DNA from: Nectonema munidae
Lineage: Eukaryota > Nematomorpha > Nectonematoida > Nectonematidae
DNA length: 64,000 nt
NCBI GenBank assembly: GCA_030549495.1
Contig: JAUIRK010000866.1
Location: 1-64,000 of the forward strand
Direction: 5' to 3'
Program-made: the position numbers and the translations under genes
Shown: positions 49,901-55,202 of the stretch, piece after piece
Position numbering within the stretch: position 1 is the first letter of the stretch
Layout: every line of letters starts with the position of its first letter
The notes under the pieces: generated by a model
Database searches by the model: none
What the model was told of the DNA's origin: nothing
What the model saw: only the letters and a program-made list of their open reading frames with translations

Positions 49901-52751
49901 AAAAATACGATTTTTGGGCAGTTGACACAAAACCATGCTAATAATAGTCTCCCGTTTTATTGCCAGACCACAATATATAAAATAAATTTTAGAATGTGTG
50001 AAAGATTTATATATGTTTTCAGGCAGGACTTGTTATAGTTTTTACTTTTCTAAACTTAATAGAAGAAATTTTTTTGTGTACTTTTTTTAAAAGAGTTAAA
50101 ATACAAAATACATTTTACAATCCCAGAAGACACCTTAATTTTTTTACAGCCAAAACATATAAAACCGTTCTGATTCTGAATTGAAAATGATGCGGTAAAA
50201 AAGAGAATATGGCATGGCTGGCAATACAACTGACTATCGCCATAAACAAACTTACTGGTACAAAGAAAGGTTCTTGTAATGCAATAAAGAAATTTTAATT
50301 CATTCCTCAGTATGAACGAAGGAAAAAGCAAATTATCTCATAAAAAAGGAAAGATATTCATTTGCTGATTTGTGGAATTCTTCAGGAAAAACAAGAATAA
50401 GATGGATGAAAATTTTAGTTTTTGGACTGTTTTTGAACCAAAAAGCCGCAACTTCCTTTTATTAATAATGTAACATAGCATAAAAGATTCTCATTTTTAC
50501 CACAGCATTTGCATTTTTCAAATCTTAATTCAAAATTTATTGTTTTGATAAATGTCTCTCGTGATAATCCCAATTAGCTCCAGTTGAATTTCCACTTAGT
50601 CAAGTTAGAGAATTATAATTTTGTGAAGATAATATCTTTTCTTTCTCAGTGTAATGAATAGCGCCTGATAAATGATAAAAAAAGGCTTCGTACAGAAAAA
50701 TCGTGCAATTTTATACATGAAAAATCTAAAGAATGTGAAATCAGGGTGGAAGTACACCAAATCTGGGTGTATTACCATATCAAAATCTCTTCAAAAGAAT
50801 CATTTTTGAATAAAAAATTTCTCTTTTAAGTGGATATTTACCAAACCTCTTTATTCTTTCTAGATAATTTTTATCAGGATTTTTTGACTCTCCCTATTAT
50901 TTGATTAATTAAAACTTCACTCAGATTCCATGAAAGAATCTCTCGAAAAAAAAATAGAACATAGAAATAAAGCCGCTGCAAGAGAATTAAATATAAATGA
51001 ATCTATGGTAAGAAATTGAAAAAATAAGAAGATGATTTGCGCCAAGTGAAGAAGACTAAACAAAGTTTCAGAGGAAGCAAAGCTAGATGGCCCCAAATAG
51101 AAAACGATATTGAACAGTGGGTTGTTGAACAAAGAACAACAGGTAGAATCATTTCAACAGTTTCAATTAAACTGAAAGCAGAAGCAAGAGCATGTGAAAT
51201 TAACTTTCAAGGAGGTCCTTCTAGGTGCTTTCGTTTTATGAAAAGACACAATCTTTCAATACGCGCAAAAACTACCGTTTCCCAGCAACTGCCAAAAGAT
51301 TACGAAGAAAAACTTAATATTTTTCGGAACTACTGGCAAAAAATAATTGCTGAAAAAAATACGACTGGAACACATTACTAATATTGATAAGATTCCACTA
51401 ACTTTTGATATCCCTTTGAATCGAACTGTCGAGAAAAGGGGAACTAGTTCAATATCCATTCGCTCGACAGGCAATGAAAAATCATGTTTCACTGTAGTTC
51501 TTGGTTGCCAGGCTAATGGTCAAAAACTTCCTCCTATGATTATTATTTTTAAAAGAAAACTTTAACAAAAGAAAAGTTTCCATCTGGTATCATTATCAAA
51601 ACGAATTCAAAGAGGTGGATGGACGAGCACAAGATGAGCGAATGGCTAAGTGAAGTGTTTGTCAAAAGACCAAATGGTTTTTTTCATTCATTTCCATCAA
51701 TGTTAATCTGCTACTCTATGCGTGGCCATATCACTGATAGGGTCAAGCCAACGTCAAAAAGTTAAAACAGATCTTGCAATTATTCCAGGTGGATTAAATA
51801 GAGAACTACAACCGCTAGATGTTAGGGTTAATAGATCGTTTAAAGTAAAATTGCGGGCTTTGTGGGAACGCTGGATGACAGAAGGGGAACAAATCTTTAC
51901 CAAAACAGGAAGACAACGTCGTGCAAGTTATGCCACTATCAGGCAATGGCTTTTAGATGCGTGGTCCAAAGTATCAGTCCCTAGTATCAATCCGTGGTCT
52001 TATTAAAGCTGATTGTTGAGTTGCAATGCAAACTACTAGCAATGATAGTGGTTCAAATAATGATGAATCAGATCATGTTCTTCTTAATGCCGAGATTGCG
52101 CAACTTTTAAACTCGGATACTGAAAATGAAGAATTTGATGGGTTCGAAAGGGAGGAATAATTCCGTAAATCGAGTATAAGTGTAGGTATTTCTTTCTTAG
52201 TGAAATTTTTTTAATAAAGTTTATTTTGTTTGAATTTTATTATGCGCATTATAATCCAGTGCGCCTCATGTATGAAACGAGACATCCATCTTAATTTTTA
52301 TTGACCCTCGCCTTAAAATCCGGTGCGCCCTACAGCCCCAAAATACGGTAATTATATATCCGCTCCCGATTTTTAAAAATAACTAATTAAATAAGAAAAC
52401 TGACAAATTAAAAATAATAGTAACTGACTACCAAACTTAATGAAATAACCACTAAAATATTTTGAAATATCAGGATTAAAATTACACGGAGGGAACTAAT
52501 CTAGCAATCAAATTAGAAGTGTGCATTTTTAGGACAGAAACCATTGATCGCCTCTTTATTTTCATGTTGTACATGCTCCTCTTCTAAATAAAGTTTGTGT
52601 CTTCCTTCTCTCTGAATAATTTTGAGAAAAAAACAAATGATTACCCTCCTTTCTTAATCGAATGAGGCGTCCCAGATCCAAAGAGGAGGAATACGAGAAT
52701 GCACAAGGAGACGAGTTTTTGGAGAAAAGTGCGATGCGATAAAGCCGACAT
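12662..52751 (-). CDS. Secreted insulin-degrading-enzyme-like M16A metallopeptidase (20 exons)
   Basis: A zinc endopeptidase of the inverzincin family that cleaves small peptides inside a closed chamber. Twenty GT-AG exons with matching phases join to 3000 nt, 999 residues; human IDE has 1019. Residues 9-27 are hydrophobic (LQKLVSLCILVFLLFGSG), a likely signal peptide, so the product is probably secreted. KRKYRGIYFKNGLKALLIS opens the M16 N-domain. HLYEH (109-113) supplies two zinc ligands and the catalytic Glu112; Glu190 (VEAVESE) is the third ligand after exactly 76 residues. The middle domain includes ENILKKWRTSWNPFF and IKGYNDKQTLFLETI. LRTVQQLGY gives Arg823 and Tyr830, equivalent to human Arg824 and Tyr831. 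All key residues are kept, so it is probably active. It lacks nardilysin's acidic insert. Sequence is clearly divergent from vertebrate IDE. Introns are loaded with transposons. Confidence 0.93.
12850..12963 (-). CDS. IDE-like exon 19
   Basis: Thirty-eight codons, phase 0 at both ends, acceptor ATATTAG and donor GTAAGT. It encodes YLSESSSTKSILKICFVGKN, matching the RRKVSVHV strand region near the end of IDE. Intron 19 is only 122 bp. Confidence 0.8.
12964..13488. repeat. (ATC)n microsatellite filling intron 18
   Basis: About 450 bp at 13005-13465 is TCA/ATC trinucleotide repeat, with a recurring higher-order block in which CCTATTCATCATCATTATCA and ACCTTCATCATC units alternate. On the transcribed strand it reads GAT/ATG. 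The poly-Ile and poly-Met frames it generates are meaningless. The 525-bp intron is almost entirely this tract. Confidence 0.9.
13489..13550 (-). CDS. IDE-like exon 18
   Basis: Sixty-two nt with two bases completing a split Arg codon. It encodes KKITDMCKELKKEDLEDFYN, matching LKTLTKEDIIKFYKEM of IDE. The acceptor is TATTTTAG and the donor GTATAC. The phases on both sides agree with neighbouring exons. Confidence 0.8.
13551..14240. other. Intron 17, unremarkable part
   Basis: AT-rich intron sequence between exon 18 and the CGGBP1-like hAT fragment. I see no gene, repeat or structured element in it. Confidence 0.5.
14250..15010 (-). mobile_element. Degenerate CGGBP1-like hAT transposase fragment
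   Basis: The minus strand near 14995 begins MPKTVKSSSQKV, followed in shifting frames by a BED-like finger (LKCKL, then ESHRKTEKH at about 14850). At 14548-14856 it continues with FCLAHLLHNCCLNVRSKLES and VDYLVASIKMLIVKNKQR, then KIFNQISLPHNPSVTI. This is the arrangement of hAT-derived CGGBP1-like proteins, and 14364-14564 adds a later stretch. It is interrupted by several stops and frameshifts. It lies in intron 17 of the IDE-like gene, in the same orientation. Confidence 0.65.
15200..15560. other. GC-richer block open on both strands, unassigned
   Basis: A stretch with more CpG than its surroundings. It has open frames on both strands (minus 15227-15550, 107 codons, with a hydrophobic start; plus 15236-15448). 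Neither translation resembles a family I know. Within an intron it could be a fragment of an unrecognised repeat. It is not convincing as a gene. Confidence 0.3.
15561..16568. other. Intron 17, distal part
   Basis: AT-rich, with a pile of TTGACTTTATTGACTT-like phrases at 13960-13995 and again at 15880-16020 that look like a degraded short repeat. No gene is visible. Confidence 0.35.
16569..16716 (-). CDS. IDE-like exon 17
   Basis: Forty-nine codons plus one base. It encodes VKIANLSSEDYAKLKENVIQ, then a segment ending QRNIDFGI. It corresponds to the MTEEAFQKHI...ISQQYNFDR helices of IDE domain 4. The acceptor is ATTTACAG and the donor GTAAAC; an alternative reading through the donor reaches a stop near 16510. 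Confidence 0.85.
16717..17681. other. Intron 16
   Basis: AT-rich intron of 965 bp. Around 17310-17400 the phrases AGCAGACGATATC, CGCAGACGATTTA and AGCAGACGAAGAT form a loose repeat. No gene is visible. Confidence 0.4.
17682..17806 (-). CDS. IDE-like exon 16 (contains LGY catalytic-site Tyr830)
   Basis: Forty-one codons preceded by two bases completing Gly829. It opens GYKLYMEVKTIGNVLYIGFF and continues IQTEVDVITVERAILQF. It matches LGYIVFSG...GLRFIIQSE..P.YLESRVEAFL of IDE. Tyr830 corresponds to the substrate-contacting tyrosine of the second half. Confidence 0.9.
17807..18538. other. Intron 15
   Basis: AT-rich intron of 732 bp. I see no gene or repeat. Confidence 0.5.
18539..18706 (-). CDS. 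IDE-like exon 15
   Basis: Encodes SMSEFTKINKEEASSAILIL, then FQIGAYEHRKLALMKLLYHF and ELRTVQQLG. This aligns with the NNCGIEIYYQTD and [23 protein letters not shown] block of IDE. It holds Arg823. Two bases complete the split codon from exon 14, so no exon is missing between 23650 and 18706. Confidence 0.9.
19040..20590 (-). pseudogene. Degenerate copy 1 of a multicopy arthropod family of unknown function
   Basis: Shifting minus-strand frames contain PMQFGIPMIWREPRNNINDC followed by YFCWTDITLTGIRTKKNIS (near 20320-20470), SSEWRLFINASKY (near 19950), and GKPFHQQIKIMEERYKRKLP followed by LLADYCWSL (19140-19240). I recognise this order from a large family of uncharacterised, highly multicopy arthropod proteins with RFHQDI.MEERYQGRW and WRLFIDSSK motifs. 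It is probably transposon-derived, but I cannot name its superfamily. Many stops and frameshifts are present. It lies in intron 14 of the IDE-like gene. Confidence 0.65.
20591..21050. other. Intron 14, between repeats
   Basis: AT-rich sequence with a purine-rich run (GAAAGAAGAAAGAG) near 20580-20610. No gene is seen. Confidence 0.4.
21060..22870 (+). mobile_element. LINE (CR1/Jockey-like reverse transcriptase), broken
   Basis: 21129-21548 encodes the pre-RT region, with RFWNYINSLKNKSS and LDISKSPGIDNLHPYILKEF. 21724-22005 holds RT motif A, LYFDFSKAFDKVPHNHLF, and the CGVIQGSVLGPLLFIL box. The catalytic FADDLKIY follows near 22045 in a shifted frame. 22381-22737 is the C-terminus (LIRPHLEYGNVLPYSTRIKD, LQKVQRFITKKIKRF). 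The endonuclease domain is absent, so it is 5'-truncated, and there are several stops and frameshifts. It lies antisense in intron 14 of the IDE-like gene. Confidence 0.85.
22871..23649. other. Intron 14, 5' part
   Basis: No coding signal. Around 23240-23420 two segments in opposite directions (GATGGGGATTTCC and GGGGATTCC-type phrases) suggest a small inverted or dispersed repeat, but I cannot delimit it. Confidence 0.3.
23650..23841 (-). CDS. IDE-like exon 14
   Basis: Encodes LSFEDVERAKEGLFHVSRIY, then ALSFGNEKAEHFKRTLKMIE. This aligns with [26 protein letters not shown] of IDE. The acceptor is AATATTTAG. The chosen donor GTAAGA (23649) gives the phase needed by exon 15; a nearby GTAAAG is less consistent. 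Confidence 0.88.
23842..24362. other. Intron 13
   Basis: AT-rich intron of 521 bp with no visible feature. Confidence 0.5.
24363..25066 (-). CDS. IDE-like exon 13 (largest exon)
   Basis: A 704-nt exon for residues 475-708. It includes IPENILKKWRTSWNPFFRLP, LIPSDFTIF, YLAYMLSLKLVMEELDDYI, FKWNILYNQYIFSIKGYNDK and QTLFLETILRKI. This is the start of the second homologous half of IDE, matching IPDEVIKKW...FKLP..NEFIPTNFEIL and LSVKGYNDKQPILLKKI. The donor GTAAGG follows the Arg708 codon plus one base. Confidence 0.95.
25067..25598. other. Intron 12 with short (TTA)n
   Basis: A 532-bp intron with a (TTA)n tract at about 25319-25342. No gene is visible. Confidence 0.5.
25599..25702 (-). CDS. IDE-like exon 12
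   Basis: Thirty-four codons plus two bases. It encodes DFSIEDVLPKAYLINEYNAT and then LYQNVLSFLTPDYM. It matches YPLEEVLTAEYLLEEFRPDLI and MVLDKLRPENVRV of IDE. The acceptor is ATTCTTAG and the donor GTATAC. Intron 11 beside it is only 58 bp. Confidence 0.92.
25761..25930 (-). CDS. IDE-like exon 11
   Basis: Encodes HREKLVEALFQYLALLRKHS, then VPYDFYKQVRDRLNIDYRFK. It matches [27 protein letters not shown] and NAVAFRFKDK of IDE. Two leading bases complete Asp383 from exon 10. Confidence 0.92.
26380..27960 (-). pseudogene. Degenerate copy 2 of the same unknown multicopy family
   Basis: The minus strand at 27690-27830 reads DLGWKNNPEERHLFIDSSKC and then ILKGVLSNNGNQFDS. At 26380-26570 it reads HGDVSDEQDGRFHQDIKEIE and IRYQGRW, preceded by FLGNYNDENYKSVVENLIS. 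The order matches copy 1 at 19040-20590, and the copy is interrupted by many stops. It sits in intron 10 of the IDE-like gene, in the same orientation. Confidence 0.6.
28000..29542. other. Intron 10, proximal part
   Basis: AT-rich sequence. Some of 28000-28960 could be the decayed N-terminal part of the unknown family copy, but I could not align it. No other feature is supported. Confidence 0.3.
29543..29705 (-). CDS. IDE-like exon 10
   Basis: Fifty-four codons plus one base. It encodes PALLIQRCLESGHKTGLKSY, then LMNKGLITQQNIF and FVMHYYLTKLGK. It corresponds to [25 protein letters not shown] and FFIINVDLTEEG of IDE. The conserved GHEGPG is replaced by SGHKTG, one of the more divergent points of this protein. 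Confidence 0.85.
29706..30100. other. Intron 9, 3' part
   Basis: AT-rich; no feature seen. Confidence 0.5.
30101..30255 (+). mobile_element. tRNA-headed SINE, family A tail
   Basis: A pol III B box GGGTTCGATCCCCC (about 30152) follows a tRNA-like head. The tail has TTGATGAAAACACCATACAG and CCTTTTACCTTTAC, matching the tails at 4348 and 6770. It is antisense in intron 9 of the IDE-like gene. Confidence 0.6.
30493..30668 (+). repeat. Dispersed repeat C, copy 1
   Basis: About 175 bp, from AGCACATTGAAACGAGAACG through TTATATTGTCAATGTAGTAG to AACTTGTCTACACCGAAGAT. It matches 55203-55370 closely. The first about 35 bp is itself duplicated just upstream (from about 30456). The family is unknown. 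Confidence 0.7.
30669..31509. other. Intron 9, 5' part
   Basis: AT-rich sequence without a gene that I can support. Confidence 0.4.
31510..31599 (-). CDS. IDE-like exon 9
   Basis: Thirty codons, phase 0 on both sides. It encodes HWIKFKPHKDTNQLFIIFQL and then PDLQEFKHLS. It matches [28 protein letters not shown] of IDE. Intron 8 beside it is 53 bp. Confidence 0.92.
31653..31759 (-). CDS. IDE-like exon 8
   Basis: Two bases completing Asp263, then 35 codons: SIENLTNFIVPKISKIPNNK and LNKKRITSPFGKGDQ. It matches [20 protein letters not shown] and HPFQ of IDE. The acceptor is TTTTTTTAG and the donor GTAACA. Confidence 0.92.
31760..31993. repeat. (ATC)n microsatellite in intron 7
   Basis: Most of the 234-bp intron is imperfect TCA/ATC repeat (about 31815-31957), interrupted by AACATCTTCAACTTCCTCA. 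It has the same unit and strand as the tract in intron 18. Confidence 0.9.
31994..32116 (-). CDS. IDE-like exon 7
   Basis: Encodes NRKSLTQISKNTGMSLGEFA and REYGLTHYSSNLMNLVVLSQ. The HYSSNLMNLVVL segment is the classic M16 strand (YYSSNLMAVCVLG in IDE). Only one of the three frames is open, and it fits both neighbours. Confidence 0.95.
32117..33497. other. Intron 6
   Basis: AT-rich intron of 1381 bp; no feature recognised. Confidence 0.5.
33498..33667 (-). CDS. IDE-like exon 6 (third zinc ligand Glu190)
   Basis: Encodes FLSSFVQPEYSNEEVEKEVE, then AVESEFRLRKNGENYIFCRI. It matches [29 protein letters not shown] of IDE. The Glu in AVESE is the third zinc ligand. The donor is GTAAAT, phase 1. 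Confidence 0.95.
33668..34718. other. Intron 5, 3' part
   Basis: Includes a weakly purine-rich stretch at 34080-34380 with scattered short open pieces that I cannot assign. No gene is supported. Confidence 0.35.
34719..34830. repeat. 28-bp tandem minisatellite, four copies
   Basis: The unit CATCGTAATATACAGGTTGG plus AGATGAAC recurs at 34721, 34749, 34777 and 34805, exactly 28 bp apart, with a few substitutions. It lies in intron 5. Confidence 0.9.
34831..38120. other. Intron 5, long AT-rich part
   Basis: Extremely AT-rich. It contains a short TAG/ATT trinucleotide tract at 37566-37606 and a CpG-bearing patch at 36660-36790 (ACACGCGTGC, AAACGCGTAA). No gene is recognised. Confidence 0.4.
38121..38221 (-). 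CDS. IDE-like exon 5
   Basis: Thirty-three codons plus two bases: NLPRTASTNAWTDDVSTVYF and then INSGANQFKSSLK. It matches [20 protein letters not shown] and HEHLEGALDR of IDE. The acceptor is CAACTCAG and the donor GTAAGT. Confidence 0.93.
38222..39170. other. Intron 4, 3' part
   Basis: AT-rich, without a recognisable feature. Confidence 0.45.
39171..39421. repeat. GCATCCG repeat (hAT MITE E), truncated copy
   Basis: From about 39262 it aligns with 55973-56103 (CATCCGTGGATCATTTGAGT, TTTTATCCAAAAA, TTATGATA). The match stops at 39421, where the LTR-element fossil begins. It belongs to the hAT MITE family delimited at 55930-56295. Confidence 0.6.
39422..42240 (+). mobile_element. Ty3/gypsy-like LTR retroelement fossil
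   Basis: A putative 5' LTR occupies about 39422-39735. A gag-like region with paired zinc knuckles, a protease remnant, a reverse transcriptase and an RNase H region follow in the usual Ty3/gypsy order. The integrase region and the 3' LTR are absent. The element is broken, with several interruptions, and 3'-truncated. Coding stretches are still long and base composition stands out from the AT-rich flanks, so it is probably of moderate to young age. It inserted into a hAT MITE copy on its left and abuts a ZBED5-like hAT on its right, within intron 4 of the IDE-like gene. Confidence 0.85.
42240..43200 (-). mobile_element. ZBED5-like (Buster-type) hAT transposase fragment
   Basis: The minus strand reads CEWLKRENGVN near 43160 and PSRLSNH near 43040, remnants of the BED finger. 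Next come KSGKADNIGENLVLPCIQEF, then KLRFKQLVLHIDESTMINNQ and SLLLAHGRYIDDN. After a frameshift it continues TDGAQSIVGRYRGFFYHCVI, MSPNLFKSLQIVIKTINKIK and SLLMHTEV. These are the hallmarks of ZBED5/FAM200-like hAT transposases (LQVDESTD, CTDGAPSMVG, LLLHTEVRWL). The C-terminal half is missing: homology ends at HTEV where the LTR fossil meets it. Confidence 0.85.
43606..43680. repeat. GCATCCG repeat E, short fragment
   Basis: Contains TATCCGCATCGACATTTGCG and GGATACGAAAAATTTAACAT, resembling one end of the MITE at 55930-56295. It lies in intron 4, just before the micro-exon. Confidence 0.45.
43716..43745 (-). CDS. IDE-like exon 4, 30-nt micro-exon
   Basis: Ten codons, FINKVYHEFF, phase 0 at both ends, with acceptor AATTTCTAG and an unusual but GT-type donor GTCTAG. 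With it, the distance from HxxEH to the third zinc ligand is exactly 76 residues, as in IDE, and the alignment to [24 protein letters not shown] is gapless. Without it the M16 fold would lack ten residues. Short exons are easily mispredicted, so this one rests on phase, spacing and alignment. Confidence 0.75.
43746..44159. other. Intron 3, part
   Basis: AT-rich intron sequence before the SINE; no feature. Confidence 0.5.
44160..44311 (+). mobile_element. tRNA-headed SINE, family A tail (degraded)
   Basis: A degenerate B box GGGTTTGATTC is followed by a tail with TTGTTGATGAAAAACC and TTTATCTTTCAATC. The order resembles the other family A loci, but this copy is the most diverged. It lies in intron 3. 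Confidence 0.45.
44446..44522 (-). CDS. IDE-like exon 3 (zinc motif HLYEH)
   Basis: Two bases complete Gly96, then 25 codons: ATNDPPFASGMAHLYEHLMF and LTTKK. It matches [26 protein letters not shown] of IDE. His109 and His113 bind zinc and Glu112 is the general base. The acceptor is TTTTACAAG and the donor GTAAGT. Confidence 0.96.
44523..45210. other. Intron 2, 3' part
   Basis: AT-rich; no feature recognised. Confidence 0.45.
45215..46440 (+). mobile_element. Tigger/jerky-type pogo transposase, degenerate
   Basis: Frames on the plus strand give DGKMAHKSRSRF near 45630, then LLSSSNAAGTHKCKLSVVGK (about 45700-45755). ILLLLESRQLFSTSKCRSF (near 45930) sits where LLLLDNAPAHP is expected. 45997-46212 adds VFLPANCTLLIQRVDNSIRH and SLKAKYHNHFMKSVL, the NTTSLIQPMDQG block of Tigger/jerky proteins. 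Several stops and frameshifts have inactivated it, and the middle catalytic Asp is not preserved. Antisense in intron 2 of the IDE-like gene. Confidence 0.8.
46441..48154. other. Intron 2, 5' part
   Basis: It contains a hairpin-like inverted repeat: CAAATGTCAATCATCAT at 46509 and ATGATGATTGATATTTG ending near 46577. Otherwise AT-rich, without a gene. Confidence 0.4.
48155..48333 (-). CDS. IDE-like exon 2
   Basis: Encodes SPILKDGIEEHVIKVVDDIQ, KPETDKRKYRGIYFKNGLKA and LLISSPSTRKGGAVMFVDN. It matches [42 protein letters not shown] of IDE, the start of the catalytic domain. One leading base completes Gly36 from exon 1. The donor is GTAAGC. Confidence 0.96.
48334..50910. other. Intron 1, 3' part
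   Basis: AT-rich intron sequence with short open stretches that I cannot assign (for example minus 50056-50331). No gene is supported. Confidence 0.4.
50920..52348 (+). mobile_element. POGK-like pogo transposon, broken
   Basis: It opens with a helix-turn-helix stretch (KIEHRNKAAARELNINESMV). 51037-51381 holds a CENP-B-type DNA-binding segment, SKARWPQIENDIEQWVVEQR and RHNLSIRAKTTVSQQLPKDY. 51400-51565 has IPLTFDIPLNRTVEKRGTSS and TGNEKSCFTVVLGCQANGQK. 51722-52006 gives IIPGGLNRELQPLDVRVNRS and FKVKLRALWERWM. The SMRGH block (about 51715) has Tyr where the catalytic Asp is expected, and there are a few frameshifts and stops. The 3' end at about 52348 carries the GGGCGCACCGGATTTTAAGG-type terminus (reverse strand). 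The 5' terminus was not found. Antisense in intron 1, about 300 bp from exon 1 of the IDE-like gene. Confidence 0.85.
52645..52751 (-). CDS. IDE-like exon 1 (start codon, signal peptide)
   Basis: The ATG at 52751 is the first Met after an in-frame TAA that lies in the TATA tract upstream. The exon encodes MSALSHRTFLQKLVSLCILV, then FLLFGSGTPHSIKKG plus two bases of Gly36. A basic start, a run of hydrophobic residues (9-24) and small residues GSG suggest a cleavable signal peptide with a cut near 25-29. The donor GTAATC gives the phase needed by exon 2. Confidence 0.82.
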
Positions 52752-52794
52752 TGAATTTACACAAAGAGTGAAGATTTTGTACAGGATGCTTAGT

Positions 52795-52809
52795 TATATA
52801 TATATATAC
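52795..52809 (-). promoter_or_regulatory. Candidate TATA box of the IDE-like gene
   Basis: A TATATATATATAA tract on the minus strand, about 45-55 bp upstream of the start codon. If used, transcription would start near 52770 and give a very short 5' untranslated region. Such tracts are common in AT-rich DNA, so this is tentative. An upstream noncoding exon is also possible. Confidence 0.35.
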
Positions 52810-53289
52810 ATAACAACTAGGAATACATATATTCTTTATTATCAGACATGTAATAGCGTAGATAAATAAATAATTTTATCTAGATCTTGTAAAATGTAAA
52901 AAGAGGAAACAGGAAAGATGAGGGAATGCATTATTTTTAGCGTCTTTTTGAAGAAATTTAAAGTTTAGTTTTCATATCTTTGTTGTAGACACTTTCCGTT
53001 TAATTCAACGCCCTAGGTGTTAGCTCTTGCTCGCTATATAAACTAAACATAGAAGGGATAACGTTTTCCTGCTTTGTTTGAGAGCATTTCATTATTCTTG
53101 ATGTTCTAAACTAATTAATTCATACCCAAAATTTATTAAAAAAAAAACAGATTTATGATTATTCAAGGAGTTTGGGTGATTAATTTCAAAAGCTTCAGAG
53201 CGCTTTTTCGAATGAGTCTGCAAGAAAATGTACGATCTTCTTGAAAAAGCTATTTCAGGAACTTGTTTTGGAGAAATTACAAAAAGAAT

Positions 53290-53700
53290 AAACATCACCA
53301 CTAAATTCCATATACTTGAAAATGGATATATATGTGTAAAAAAATTGATAAAATTTATATCACCAGTAAACTCAGCACACTTGAAAATGGGTATATATGT
53401 GTAAAAACTTTATATAATTATTTAAATAAAAAGTTCTTTTTGAGATCAGCTGTCATATATAAATCAATTTTTTGACGGGTTTGATTGATTTTGATAAAAA
53501 AATGGACATCACCACTGAATTCAGCATACTTGAAAATGGGTATATATGTGTAAAAACTTTATATAATTATTTTTAAAAAAGTTCTTTTTTGAGATGAGCT
53601 GTCATATATACATTAGTTTTTTGGCAGGTTTGATTGATTTTGATAATAAAAAATGGACATCCCAAATTCAATTCAGCATAATTGAAATACATATATATAT
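53290..53700. repeat. ~150-bp tandem repeat, about 2.5 units
   Basis: The phrase TTGAAAATGGGTATATATGT recurs at about 53381 and 53531, with weaker copies at about 53311 and 53682. It is joined by GACATCACCACTGAATTCAG and GAGCTGTCATATATA blocks, giving a spacing of 149-152 bp. It is a small satellite-like array upstream of the IDE-like gene. Confidence 0.8.
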
Positions 53701-53843
53701 CATATTGAAAATATTTATAAAAACTTATTAATATCTGAGAAAAAGAATGGGCACTTTACACCCCAGCATTTGAGCGGACAAATTTAGCCCTGCGCTAATA
53801 GGTTTAATATTTGCAATCTCTCAATATTAAATCTTACATAAAC

Positions 53844-54245
53844 TTAGCAACAATGGTAACTAACTAACAAACAGGATAAAAATTGAAAAGTTACTTTATC
53901 AAATAAAAATGAGAGATAATCATATATACTTAAAATTAACTAAATAATTGACTAGTCAAGCCAAAACCACTAATAGAACAAAAAAGCAACAAAAATAATA
54001 GTCAATTTATAAAAAACCAATTAACAAACTAAAAACAAGATACGCGTTAGATTTTGGCAAACATCTTGATATTGAAACCAAGCGCTTCCGAATAGCGATA
54101 GAAAGTAGGAATTCAAAATGAGAAGTACCGTAGCTCCTAAATTCAAACGCGACTTCTCCTATGCTTTGAATGAAATAGAGAAAATAGATGGGTCATATAA
54201 GTTGGATGTCTTAGAGGCCGTATCACATTAACGGGAAATAGTTCA
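53844..54245 (+). repeat. Dispersed repeat D, partial copy
   Basis: It starts TAGCAACAATGGTAACTAAC and includes CGCGACTTCTCCTATGCTTT and AGAAAATAGATGGGTCATAT. It aligns throughout with 10626-11013, the left part of the TIR element. The right part is missing. Confidence 0.7.
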
Positions 54246-55202
54246 ACGAGAATAATTCTCAGATATTCATAAGTTTTTAGAAATATTTTTAATATGATGA
54301 ACACTGTGTTGGTATAGGTGAAGGCTCTGTGGACCAAAATGTCATCAATGGCTTCAGAGCCAATTTATTCAAAGTTAAGCAGGCCAATTTAAATTCGAGA
54401 GTCATTTTTTGCAATTATCTTGTCAAAATGTATGAAAGTTTCAATCAGTCTGAAAATTTTCTACAAGAATTTTAATTAAATTTCAAACAAAATATATTCT
54501 TTATACCAAATCGACGATACTGATTTCATTTCTCAACTCACTTTTAGCAATTAGGAATGTTGATGTGAAAATGTCGATCAAATTTGCTAATTTCGTCTCA
54601 AAATTTTCTTCAAAAACATTTAAATAAAATATTTTTTAAATAAATTGACCATCCTGGTACCATTTTTTGGCTAAGTTTTTACCGTTACTATGAAAAAAGG
54701 TGTCAAAGTACAAATAGAATTAGTGACGTAAGCCTGAAAATGATCTCATTAACATACTTTCATATCTTAAGTAAAATATATTTTATATTTTTTTATTACC
54801 CCTTCATTTCGGAACTTTGTTTTTCCAATTAGAGTGCAAGAATGTGTGGAATTTTCAATCAAATTTGACATTTTGGAAAAACAAATTCTGAAAAAACCCT
54901 ATTTTCTCAAAAAACTTAAATCAAAAAATTGATTTTTGTTTGAAAATACTATTAAAATTTTGATTTAGGATAAAATTCTTACTAAAAATATGATTCAAAT
55001 TTAAAATAATTTTTTAACACAATATCGTCCATGTTTTTCATTTCTGTACTCCTTTTTGGTCATTACAGTTTTAAATGGGGTGAAAGTGACTATCGAATTC
55101 GTAAAAATCAGTTTTTTCCAAAAAAATCATTTGTCAAGTTTTCCTCACAATCGTAATTTATTACAGCACACTTATTTGAGTATTAGAGAAGTAAGAAAAC
55201 TG
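54246..55202. other. Intergenic AT-rich stretch
   Basis: It has three loosely similar blocks near 54430, 54700 and 55030, each with a phrase like ACCATT...TTGGTCATTAC followed by a GTCAAAGT or GTGAAAGT-like phrase, suggesting a degraded repeat. No gene is seen. Confidence 0.3.
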
